Assembly (NCBI RefSeq): GCF_010730055.1
Contig: NZ_AP022575.1
Span: 2,666,001 to 2,730,000, forward strand
Length of the DNA: 64,000 nt
Source of the DNA: Mycobacterium shinjukuense
GTDB lineage: Bacteria; Actinomycetota; Actinomycetes; Mycobacteriales; Mycobacteriaceae
Direction of reading: 5' to 3'
The notes beneath the pieces were generated by a model, which ran no database searches, was not told where the DNA came from, and worked only from the letters and a program-made list of their open reading frames with translations. Shown here piece after piece: positions 57,265-64,000 of the stretch. Numbering within the stretch: position 1 is the first letter of the stretch; each line of letters begins with the position of its first letter. A program made the translations under genes and the position numbers.

Positions 57265-58731
57265 ATGCCTGTGCAACGTGTGATTCGTGCGGCCTGGACG
57301 GCACTGGCCTGTGCGATCGTCCTCGGCACTGGAGTGGCCTGGAGTCACGTCCGGTCGTTCGAAGACGGCATCTTCCACATGTCCGCACCGTCGCTGGGTC
57401 ACGGCGGCGACGACGGCGCCATCGACATCTTGCTGGTCGGCCTGGACAGCCGCACCGACGCGCACGGCAACCCGCTGTCCGCCGAGGAACTGGCGACATT
57501 GCGGGCCGGCGACGAGGAGTCCACCAACACCGACACCATCATCCTGGTCCGCATACCCAACAACGGGAAATCGGCGACCGCGATCTCGATTCCGCGGGAC
57601 TCCTACGTCGCGGCGCCCGGTTTGGGCAAGACCAAGATCAACGGCGTCTACGGCCAAACCAGGGAGACCAAGCGGGCCAGCCTGGTCCAAGCCGGTGCCT
57701 CCCCGGCCGAGGCCGCGGCGGCCGGCACCGAAGCCGGCCGCGAGGCCCTGATCAAGACGGTCGCCGACCTCACCGGAGTCACCGTCGACCACTACGCCGA
57801 GATCGGGTTGCTCGGTTTCGCGCTGATCACCGATGCCCTGGGCGGCGTCGATGTCTGCCTGAAAGAACCGGTTTACGAACCACTTTCGGGAGCAGATTTT
57901 CCGGCCGGCCGCCAGATTCTCGACGGCCCGCAGGCGTTGAGCTTCGTCCGCCAGCGCCACGAGCTGCCGCGGGGCGACCTGGACCGGGTGGTGCGCCAGC
58001 AGGCGGTGATGGCCTCGTTGGCCCATCGGGTCATCTCCGGCAAGACGCTGTCCAGCCCCGCCACCCTGCGGCGGCTGCAGCAGGCCGTGCAACGCTCGGT
58101 GGTGCTGTCCTCGGGGTGGGACATCATGGATTTCGTCCAGCAGCTGCAGAAGCTGGCCGCCGGGAACGTCGCCTTCGCCACCATTCCCGTGCTGGACGGC
58201 GCCGGCTGGAGCGACGACGGCATGCAAAGCGTGGTGCGGGTGGATCCGCGCCAGGTCGCCGAGTGGGTCGCGGGGCTGTTGCACGAACAGGATCAGGGCA
58301 AGACCGAGCAGCTGGCCTACACACCCGCCAAGACCACCGCCAACGTGGTCAACGACACCGACATCAACGGCCTGGCGGCAGCGGTGTCGGAAGTGTTGAC
58401 CGCCAAGGGGTTTACCGCCGGCTCCGTCGGCAACAACGAGGGCGGCCATGTCAAGGGCAGCCAGGTGCGGGCGGCCAAAGCCGATGACCTGGGCGCGCAG
58501 GAGGTCGCCAAGGAACTGGGCGGGTTGCCCGTCGTCGCCGATGCGTCGATACCGGCGGGCTCGGTCCGGGTGGTGCTGGCGGACGACTACACCGGTCCCG
58601 GATCGGGGCTGGACGGGGGCCGGTCGGCAGCAGCCGCCCACGCCTCGACCCCGGGGGCCTCCGACGGCACCGCTCCCCCGCCGTCGCCGATCCTGACCGC
58701 GGGCTCCGACACTCCGGAATGCATCAACTGA
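57265..58731 (+). CDS. lcp1: LytR-CpsA-Psr ligase Lcp1
   Basis: A 488-residue envelope enzyme that attaches arabinogalactan to peptidoglycan (shown for Rv3267). One N-terminal TM (about 6-24) precedes the LCP domain (about 45-240) with the conserved Arg/Asp residues NTDTIILVRIPN, AISIPRDSYV, KINGVYGQ and LSFVRQRHELPRGDLDRVVRQQ. A LytR_C domain lies at about 350-440 (NVVNDTDINGLAAAVSEVL). ATG 57265 is chosen; a GTG one codon upstream is also possible. It is divergent from rmlD. Confidence 0.93.
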   Translation: MPVQRVIRAAWTALACAIVLGTGVAWSHVRSFEDGIFHMSAPSLGHGGDDGAIDILLVGLDSRTDAHGNPLSAEELATLRAGDEESTNTDTIILVRIPNNGKSATAISIPRDSYVAAPGLGKTKINGVYGQTRETKRASLVQAGASPAEAAAAGTEAGREALIKTVADLTGVTVDHYAEIGLLGFALITDALGGVDVCLKEPVYEPLSGADFPAGRQILDGPQALSFVRQRHELPRGDLDRVVRQQAVMASLAHRVISGKTLSSPATLRRLQQAVQRSVVLSSGWDIMDFVQQLQKLAAGNVAFATIPVLDGAGWSDDGMQSVVRVDPRQVAEWVAGLLHEQDQGKTEQLAYTPAKTTANVVNDTDINGLAAAVSEVLTAKGFTAGSVGNNEGGHVKGSQVRAAKADDLGAQEVAKELGGLPVVADASIPAGSVRVVLADDYTGPGSGLDGGRSAAAAHASTPGASDGTAPPPSPILTAGSDTPECIN

Positions 58732-58779
58732 CCACCCGGTCACCGGCGAGCGCTCGCTTCCGCGTCTGCTCCGCAAAAT

Positions 58780-58849
58780 TCATGTTGATATCGCGATATT
58801 TTGATGTTAGCGTCGTGACAACCCACAGGCCATACGGAAAGGTTCAGCC
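58780..58849 (+). promoter_or_regulatory. promoter/operator region of pacL1-ctpC
   Basis: A perfect 12-bp palindrome ATATCGCGATAT lies at 58788-58799 in a notably AT-rich stretch (58776-58812), within TTGATATCGCGATATT-type sequence followed by TTTTGATG. A palindrome of this size before a metal exporter operon suggests an ArsR/SmtB-type or other metal sensor operator (inference). AAGG at 58839-58843 is the ribosome binding site for pacL1. Confidence 0.6.
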
Positions 58850-59131
58850 ATGGCGGTACATGTGTTCTTGGCAAAGGCGGCAACGACGGTAGTCACCGGT
58901 TTGGTCGGGGTGACCGCCTACGAGGTGCTGCGCAAGGCCGCATGCAAGGCGCCGCTGCGCCAGACGGCGGTAGCGGCCGCCGAGCTGGGACTGCGCGGCA
59001 CCCGCAAGGCAGAGGAGGCCGCGGAGTCGGCCAGGCTCACGATTGCCGACGTGATGGCGGAGGCCCGGGAACGCATCGGTGAAGAGGCGCCCACCCCGGC
59101 CGTGAGCACCGTCGGCGACCACGAACACTGA
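58850..59131 (+). CDS. pacL1: PacL1-like DUF1490 membrane scaffold of the metal exporter
   Basis: A 93-residue protein with one hydrophobic segment (about 10-27), a coiled, charged middle part (RGTRKAEEAAESARLTIADV) and a His/Asp tail, GDHEH at 89-93. The M. tuberculosis homologue Rv3269 (PacL1) stabilises and clusters the zinc ATPase CtpC and binds zinc through a C-terminal Asp/His motif. Here that motif is short. The ctpC gene begins 5 bp downstream. Confidence 0.9.
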   Translation: MAVHVFLAKAATTVVTGLVGVTAYEVLRKAACKAPLRQTAVAAAELGLRGTRKAEEAAESARLTIADVMAEARERIGEEAPTPAVSTVGDHEH

Positions 59132-59136
59132 TCGAC

Positions 59137-61323
59137 ATGACCCTTGCGCTTGTTCCCCAGACCGCGACCACCCAAGACCCCGAGCTGGCGGTGGTGTCGG
59201 ATGCGGCCGGACGGATGCGCGTCCGGGTCGGCTGGGTCCGAAGCGACTCCCAGCGCGCGGTCGCGGTCGAAGAGGCCGTCGCCAAGCAGCACGGCGTGCG
59301 GGTGGTGCACGCCTACCCGCGCACCGGGTCTGTCGTGGTCTGGTATTCCCCCCGGCGCTGCGACCGCGCCTCCGTGCTCGCGGCGATCGGCGACGCCAAA
59401 CACATTGCGGCCGAGCTGATCCCGGCGCGCGCGCCGCACTCCGCGGAGATCCGCAACTCCGATGTGCTGCGCATGGTCATCGGCGGTGCGGCGCTGGCGG
59501 TGCTGGGCATGCGCCGCTACGTGTTCGCCCGGCCACCGCTGCTGGGGCCGACCGGCCGGACGGTCGCCACCGGCGTCACCATCTTCACCGGCTACCCGTT
59601 CCTGCGCGGCGCGCTGCGCTCGCTGCGCTCCGGCAAGGCCGGCACCGATGCGCTGGTCTCGGCGGCGACCGTGGCCAGCCTCATCCTGCGGGAAAACGTG
59701 GTCGCGCTCACCGTGCTGTGGCTGCTCAACATCGGCGAGTACCTGCAGGATCTGACCCTGCGGCGGACCCGGCGGGCGATCTCGGAGCTGCTGCGCGGCA
59801 ACCAGGACACCGCGTGGATCCGGCTGACCGAGGGTCCCGACGTGGGCACCGAAGTCCAGGTGCCGATCGACACCGTGCAGATCGGCGACGAGGTGGTGGT
59901 GCACGACCACGTCGCGATCCCGGTCGACGGCGAGGTGGTCGACGGTGAGGCGATTGTCAACCAATCCGCGATCACCGGCGAGAACCTGCCGGTCAGCGTC
60001 ATGGTCGGGGCGCGCGTGCACGCCGGTTCGGTCGTGGTGCGCGGACGCCTCGTGGTGCGCGCCCACGCCGTGGGCAGCCAGACCGCGATCGGGCGCATCA
60101 TCACCAGAGTCGAACAGGCCCAACATGATCGGGCGCCGATCCAAACGGTCGGGGAGAACTTCTCCCGCCGCTTCGTGCCCACCTCGTTCGTCGTTTCCGC
60201 CATCACGTTGCTGATCACCGGGGATGTCCGCCGGGCAATGACGATGCTGCTGATCGCCTGCCCGTGCGCGGTGGGCCTGTCCACCCCGACGGCGATCAGC
60301 GCCGCGATCGGCAACGGCGCCCGCCGGGGCATCCTGATCAAGGGCGGATCCCACCTCGAGCAGGCCGGCCGGGTCGACGCGATCGTCTTCGACAAGACCG
60401 GGACGCTGACCGTCGGGCGTCCGGTGGTCACCAATATCGTTGCCATGCACCCCGATTGGGAGCCCGAACAGGTGCTGGCGTATGCGGCCAGCTCGGAGAT
60501 CCACTCGCGTCACCCGCTGGCCGAAGCGGTGATCCGGTCCACCGAGGAACGCCGCATCAGCATCCCGCCGCACGAGGAGTGCGAGGTGCTGGTCGGCCTG
60601 GGCATGCGGATGTGGGCCGACGGCCGGACGCTGCTGCTGGGCAGCCCGTCGCTGCTGCGCGCCGAAAACGTGCAGGTGCCCAGCACGGCCTCGGAGTGGG
60701 TCGACAAGCTGCGACGCCAGGCGGAGACCCCGCTGCTGCTGGCCGTGGACGGCACGCTGGTGGGCCTGATCAGCCTGCGCGACGAGGTGCGCCCGGAGGC
60801 CGCCGAGGTGCTGGCGCAGTTGCGCGCCAACGGGGTTCGCCGGATCGTCATGCTGACCGGCGACCATCCCGACATCGCCAAGGTGGTCGCCGAGGAGCTG
60901 GCGATCGACGAATGGCACGCCGAGGTGATGCCCGAGGACAAACTCGACGTGGTGCGCGAGTTGCAAGGCGACGGCTACGTCGTCGGGATGGTCGGCGACG
61001 GGATCAACGACGCCCCGGCGCTGGCGGCCGCCGACATCGGGATCGCCATGGGCCTGGCCGGAACCGACGTCGCCGTCGAGACCGCCGACGTGGCGCTGGC
61101 CAACGACGACCTGCGCCGCCTGCTCGACGTGCGCGACCTGGGCTCGCGGGCGGTCGAGGTCATCCGGGAGAACTACGGCATGTCGATCGCCGTCAACGCC
61201 GCCGGCCTGCTCGTCGGCGCGGGCGGCGCGCTGTCACCGGTGCTGGCCGCGATCCTGCACAACGCCTCCTCGGTGGCGGTGGCGGCCAACAGCTCCCGGT
61301 TGATCCGCTATCGGCTGGACTAG
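59137..61323 (+). CDS. ctpC: P1B-type metal cation ATPase CtpC
   Basis: A 728-residue metal exporter; the M. tuberculosis homologue counters zinc toxicity (a manganese role has also been proposed). The N-terminus (about 25-95) has a ferredoxin-like HMA fold without the CxxC ligand pair. The core has CPCAVGLSTPTA in a TM helix, the phosphorylation site FDKTGTLTVGRP, SSEIHSRHPLAEAV (HP locus), MLTGDHPDI and GMVGDGINDAPAL. Starts at ATG 59137, 5 bp from pacL1. Confidence 0.95.
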   Translation: MTLALVPQTATTQDPELAVVSDAAGRMRVRVGWVRSDSQRAVAVEEAVAKQHGVRVVHAYPRTGSVVVWYSPRRCDRASVLAAIGDAKHIAAELIPARAPHSAEIRNSDVLRMVIGGAALAVLGMRRYVFARPPLLGPTGRTVATGVTIFTGYPFLRGALRSLRSGKAGTDALVSAATVASLILRENVVALTVLWLLNIGEYLQDLTLRRTRRAISELLRGNQDTAWIRLTEGPDVGTEVQVPIDTVQIGDEVVVHDHVAIPVDGEVVDGEAIVNQSAITGENLPVSVMVGARVHAGSVVVRGRLVVRAHAVGSQTAIGRIITRVEQAQHDRAPIQTVGENFSRRFVPTSFVVSAITLLITGDVRRAMTMLLIACPCAVGLSTPTAISAAIGNGARRGILIKGGSHLEQAGRVDAIVFDKTGTLTVGRPVVTNIVAMHPDWEPEQVLAYAASSEIHSRHPLAEAVIRSTEERRISIPPHEECEVLVGLGMRMWADGRTLLLGSPSLLRAENVQVPSTASEWVDKLRRQAETPLLLAVDGTLVGLISLRDEVRPEAAEVLAQLRANGVRRIVMLTGDHPDIAKVVAEELAIDEWHAEVMPEDKLDVVRELQGDGYVVGMVGDGINDAPALAAADIGIAMGLAGTDVAVETADVALANDDLRRLLDVRDLGSRAVEVIRENYGMSIAVNAAGLLVGAGGALSPVLAAILHNASSVAVAANSSRLIRYRLD

Positions 61324-61335
61324 CGCGCTCGACGA

Positions 61336-61992
61336 TCAGCAGCCGCAGTCCTGGCCACGCCAGGCCCGGACACCTTGCCAGACCGCCACACCCGCGATCG
61401 CCAGGCCTATCGCCGGGTCGATCCACCAGCCGCCCGGCCAGGTGGCGGTGACCGCCAGACCGATCAGCACACCGGCGGCCTGGGCGGCGCACAGGTAGTT
61501 CTGGGTGCCCTCGCCCTCGGTGGCCCCCGAGCCCAGCCGCGCCCCGACTGTGTGGTTGGCCCGGCCCAGAATCGGCATCAGCAGCAGCGCAATCGCCGTC
61601 AGCGCGATGCCGATCACCGAGGCCTCGGCGGGTCGCCCACCGCTCAGCTGCCGCACGGACTCCACCGCGATGTAGGGCGCGATCAGCCAAAACGACACCG
61701 CGACGCCGCGTTGGGCGCGCCGCTCGGCGGTCCGCGACGCCATCCGGTCGCCGGTGAACCGCCAGAGCACCACGGCGCTGGCCAGGCCCTCGGACCCGCC
61801 ACCCAACGCCCAGCCGGTCAGGGCGATGGATCCCACGGCCACCCCTTGCCACACCCCGACGCCGCCCTCGGTGAGCAACACTGCGAGGCTGACCCACGCC
61901 AGGCGCCGCGCCCAGACGGCGTTGCGCCGCCAGTCGGCGTCGCCGACCGTTGCGTGCGCGGACGCGTCGCGGTGGGCGGTTACCGTCTCCAT
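61336..61992 (-). CDS. cation-efflux-like integral membrane protein, Rv3271c homologue
   Basis: A 218-residue protein with about six hydrophobic segments (near 30-50, 53-72, 97-112, 122-140, 168-185, 188-205), resembling the transmembrane part of CDF transporters. The usual Asp/His metal ligands of CDF helices 2 and 5 are not obvious (ALGGGSEGLAS where a DS-x-D pattern is normal), and the cytosolic domain is missing. The C-terminus ends GQDCGC, a possible metal-binding pair. It is convergent with ctpC, 12 bp away. Confidence 0.8.
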   Translation of the reverse strand: METVTAHRDASAHATVGDADWRRNAVWARRLAWVSLAVLLTEGGVGVWQGVAVGSIALTGWALGGGSEGLASAVVLWRFTGDRMASRTAERRAQRGVAVSFWLIAPYIAVESVRQLSGGRPAEASVIGIALTAIALLLMPILGRANHTVGARLGSGATEGEGTQNYLCAAQAAGVLIGLAVTATWPGGWWIDPAIGLAIAGVAVWQGVRAWRGQDCGC

Positions 61993-62096
61993 CCCGACGA
62001 TGGTAAAGGCAAGACGGGCCCGGCGCCGGCAGCGCTGTGGTTAATCTGGCGTCGGTCGACGCCCAAGCAGACCAGGCACCAGGGAAGGGCACGCCG

Positions 62097-63275
62097 ATGC
62101 CGAACACCCCCGCCAAACCCCTCGACGGGTTCCGGGTACTCGATTTCACCCAGAACGTGGCCGGACCGCTGGCCGGACAGGTGCTGGCCGACCTGGGTGC
62201 CGAGGTGATCAAGGTCGAGGCGCCCGACGGTGACGCGGCCCGGCAGATCACCGCGGTGCTTCCCGGACGCCCGCCGCTGGCCAGCTATTTTCTGCCCAAT
62301 AACCGGGGCAAGAAGTCGGTGTCGGTGGACCTGACCACCGAGCGTGCCAAGCAGCAGATTCTGCGCCTGGCCGATACCGCCGACGTCGTCTTGGAGGCGT
62401 TTCGCCCCGGAACCATGGAACGACTGGGCCTGGGACCCGAGGACCTGCGGTCGCGCAACCCCAAGCTGATCTATGCGCGGCTGACGGCCTACGGCGCAAA
62501 CGGCCCGCACGGCAGCCGGCCGGGGATCGACCTCATGGTGGCCGCCGAGGCCGGAATGACCACCGGGATGGCGACCCCGGACGGCAAGCCGCAGATCATC
62601 CCGTTCCAACTGGTCGACAACGCCAGCGGTCACGTGCTGGCCCAGGCGGTGCTGGCCGCGTTGCTGCACCGCGAACGCCATGGAGTGGCCGACGTCGTCC
62701 GGGTTGCCATGTACGACGTCGCGGTGGGGCTGCAGGCCAACCAGCTGACCATGCACCTCAACCGGACCACCGACCGGCCGCAACCCGATCCGGCGGCCAA
62801 GACCAAGCGGCGCAAGGGAGTTGGCTTCGCGACCCAGCCGTCCGACGCGTTCCGCGCCGCCGACGGCTACGTCGTCATCAGCGCGTACGTGCCCAAGCAT
62901 TGGGCGAAGCTGTGCCAGCTCCTCGGCCGGCCCGATCTGCTGGACGACGCCCGGTTCGCCGATCAGCGTCTGCGCTCGATCAACTACCCCGAGTTGACCG
63001 CCGAACTGGAATCGGCACTGGCCGGCAAGGCCGCCGCCGAATGGGTTGACCTGCTGCAAACCAACGGCCTAATGGCCTGCCTTGCCCACACCTGGAAACA
63101 GGTCGTCGACACCCCGCTGTTCGCCGAGAACGAACTCGCCCTCACCGTCGGCGGCGGCCCCGACGCGGTCACGGTGATTCGCACACCGGCGCGCTACTCG
63201 ACGTTCCACGCCGCGGTCACCGATCCGCCGCCGGCAATCGGCCAGCATAACGGCGTGTTTCTGGCCGAGCTTTAG
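62097..63275 (+). CDS. family III CoA transferase, Rv3272 homologue
   Basis: A 392-residue formyl-CoA transferase/CaiB-family enzyme. Signature blocks are VLDFTQNVAGPLAGQVLADLG, IKVEAPDGD, NNRGKKSVSVDL and RPGIDLMVAAEAGMT, where Asp is the catalytic residue forming the acyl anhydride. The substrate acyl groups are unknown. ATG 62097 is preceded by GGGAAGGG eight bases upstream; 20 upstream in-frame codons are not conserved. It is divergent from the membrane protein gene. Confidence 0.9.
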   Translation: MPNTPAKPLDGFRVLDFTQNVAGPLAGQVLADLGAEVIKVEAPDGDAARQITAVLPGRPPLASYFLPNNRGKKSVSVDLTTERAKQQILRLADTADVVLEAFRPGTMERLGLGPEDLRSRNPKLIYARLTAYGANGPHGSRPGIDLMVAAEAGMTTGMATPDGKPQIIPFQLVDNASGHVLAQAVLAALLHRERHGVADVVRVAMYDVAVGLQANQLTMHLNRTTDRPQPDPAAKTKRRKGVGFATQPSDAFRAADGYVVISAYVPKHWAKLCQLLGRPDLLDDARFADQRLRSINYPELTAELESALAGKAAAEWVDLLQTNGLMACLAHTWKQVVDTPLFAENELALTVGGGPDAVTVIRTPARYSTFHAAVTDPPPAIGQHNGVFLAEL

Positions 63276-63554
63276 CGTTGGTCAGCCGTCGGACGGGGCA
63301 CCGCCATTCTTTGAGTTGGCAATGAGTTGGCTCTAGGTTTCGCCGACTCAACCGGGCCGGCGTGAAGGATTGCGTCTGACCGCTTTCCGCGGGCCGACGA
63401 TGTTTGCCGTGCGCAGATGTCAGCTATCTCGCATCCGAGACACCCGGTGGACGCCGGATGGACACGCCACGTTCATGCCGGTCATGAAGGGTCGTCGGCT
63501 GGCGGTCGCCCGATCCCCGCGAACCCCATTTGACCGACTTCGAGGAGTAGGAAA
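63276..63554. promoter_or_regulatory. intergenic region before the SulP-carbonic anhydrase gene
   Basis: About 280 bp. A short direct repeat GAGTTGGC occurs near 63311 and again near 63323. No gene with a ribosome binding site is seen; small open frames on both strands are incidental. GAGGAG at 63542-63547 serves the following TTG start. Confidence 0.4.
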
Positions 63555-64000
63555 TTGAGCACAGCTGTCCAGAACTCCGCCGACGCACCCGAAGCTCGAT
63601 CTCGGTCGATCTTGGCCAATCTGCGCCACGACCTGCCCGCATCGCTGGTCGTCTTCCTGGTTGCGCTGCCGCTGTCGCTAGGAATCGCGATCGCTTCCGG
63701 CGCCCCGCTGGCCGCCGGTTTGATCGCCGCGGTGGTGGGTGGCATCGTCGCCGGGGCGCTCGGCGGGTCGGCGGTGCAGGTCAGCGGCCCGGCCGCGGGC
63801 CTGACCGTGGTGGTCGCCGAGCTGATCGACAAGCTCGGCTGGCCGATGTTGTGCGTCATGACCGTCGCCGCGGGTGCCCTGCAGATCGCGTTCGGCCTGA
63901 GCCGGATGGCGCGCGCCGCGCTGGCCATCGCTCCGGTCGTGGTGCACGCCATGCTGGCGGGCATCGGTATCACCATCGCGCTGCAGCAGGTTCACGTCCT
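63555..64000 (+). CDS. SulP-family transporter, probably fused to carbonic anhydrase (5' part only)
   Basis: The first 148 codons of a SulP/sulfate permease-like membrane protein, cut by the window end. Hydrophobic helices start near residue 30 (ASLVVFLVALPLSLGIAIAS) and include the SulP signature VQVSGPAAGLTVVVAELI. It closely matches the N-terminus of Rv3273, a transporter fused to a C-terminal beta-carbonic anhydrase and likely moving bicarbonate; the fusion cannot be seen here. The start is TTG 63555 with GAGGAG upstream. Confidence 0.85.
   Translation, partial: MSTAVQNSADAPEARSRSILANLRHDLPASLVVFLVALPLSLGIAIASGAPLAAGLIAAVVGGIVAGALGGSAVQVSGPAAGLTVVVAELIDKLGWPMLCVMTVAAGALQIAFGLSRMARAALAIAPVVVHAMLAGIGITIALQQVHV

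Noticed and set aside
58918..60966. A 682-codon minus-strand frame opposite ctpC
   Set aside because: The P-type ATPase signatures are all on the plus strand; the antisense product is His/Asp/Gln-rich without a domain.

Overview
The window is high-GC actinobacterial chromosome. Gene order and protein content match the stretch of the Mycobacterium tuberculosis genome from about Rv3210c to Rv3273. The organism looks like a slow-growing Mycobacterium close to, but outside, the M. tuberculosis complex (for example a M. kansasii- or M. marinum-like species; the exact species is inference). Differences from my memory of M. tuberculosis: the Rv3233c/Rv3234c acyltransferase is one intact gene; a phytanoyl-CoA dioxygenase family gene sits where Rv3224A/B-Rv3225c would be; Rv3238c-Rv3239c and Rv3268 are missing; a Nudix gene and a vapBC-type toxin-antitoxin pair follow mamA. 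Rv numbers below are from memory and serve only as homology labels.

Layout. 0-9.5 kb: ferritin-like protein, DEAD-box helicase, beta-propeller membrane protein, ParA-like ATPase, phosphatase gpm2, isochorismate synthase entC, a GNAT enzyme, a small membrane protein, a 57-bp tandem repeat, a diacylglycerol-kinase-like protein and whiB1. 9.5-13.6 kb: stress signalling with pdtaS, a biotinylated protein, the 24-codon ribosomal protein bL37, rshA-sigH and a short-chain dehydrogenase. 13.6-18.1 kb: PE_PGRS-like remnant, dioxygenase, SRAP protein, aroA and a circularly permuted GTPase. 18.1-26 kb: lipid and polyphosphate genes (desA3 and its ferredoxin reductase, ppk2, tgs3) and a two-part cation/proton antiporter. 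26-30.7 kb: secA1, hibernation factor and comF. 30.7-38 kb: lpqB-mtrB-mtrA, tmk and sahH. 38-42 kb: alkane hydroxylase operon alkB-rubA-rubB-tetR and an APC transporter. 42-48.3 kb: FAD oxidoreductase and mannose metabolism (manA, Rv3256c, pmmA). 48.3-53.5 kb: whiB2, then a tightly overlapped operon fbiA-fbiB-mamA-Nudix. 53.5-57.2 kb: vapBC, then GDP-mannose pyrophosphorylase, rhamnosyltransferase wbbL and rmlD. 57.2-64 kb: LCP ligase, the PacL1-CtpC metal exporter, a CDF-like membrane protein, a CoA transferase and the start of a SulP-carbonic anhydrase gene cut by the window end.

How the genes work together. Much of the window serves the cell envelope: manA, pmmA and the pyrophosphorylase make GDP-mannose; rmlD and wbbL build the rhamnose linker; Lcp1 attaches arabinogalactan to peptidoglycan; MtrAB-LpqB controls division and wall genes; SecA1 exports proteins. 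DesA3 with its reductase, Tgs3 and the alkane hydroxylase handle fatty chains. SigH-RshA, WhiB1, WhiB2, PdtaS and MtrAB are regulators.

Most of the window is ordinary mycobacterial core genome. The points most worth attention are the twin palindromic operators of the desA3 pair, the lost active-site motif in Tgs3, the PGRS remnant with a coupled 26-codon reading frame, the vapBC/Nudix addition after mamA, the changed metal-binding tail of PacL1, and several perfect intergenic hairpins and palindromes. I did not see a clearly undescribed multi-gene system. No tRNA, rRNA, insertion sequence or CRISPR array was seen.
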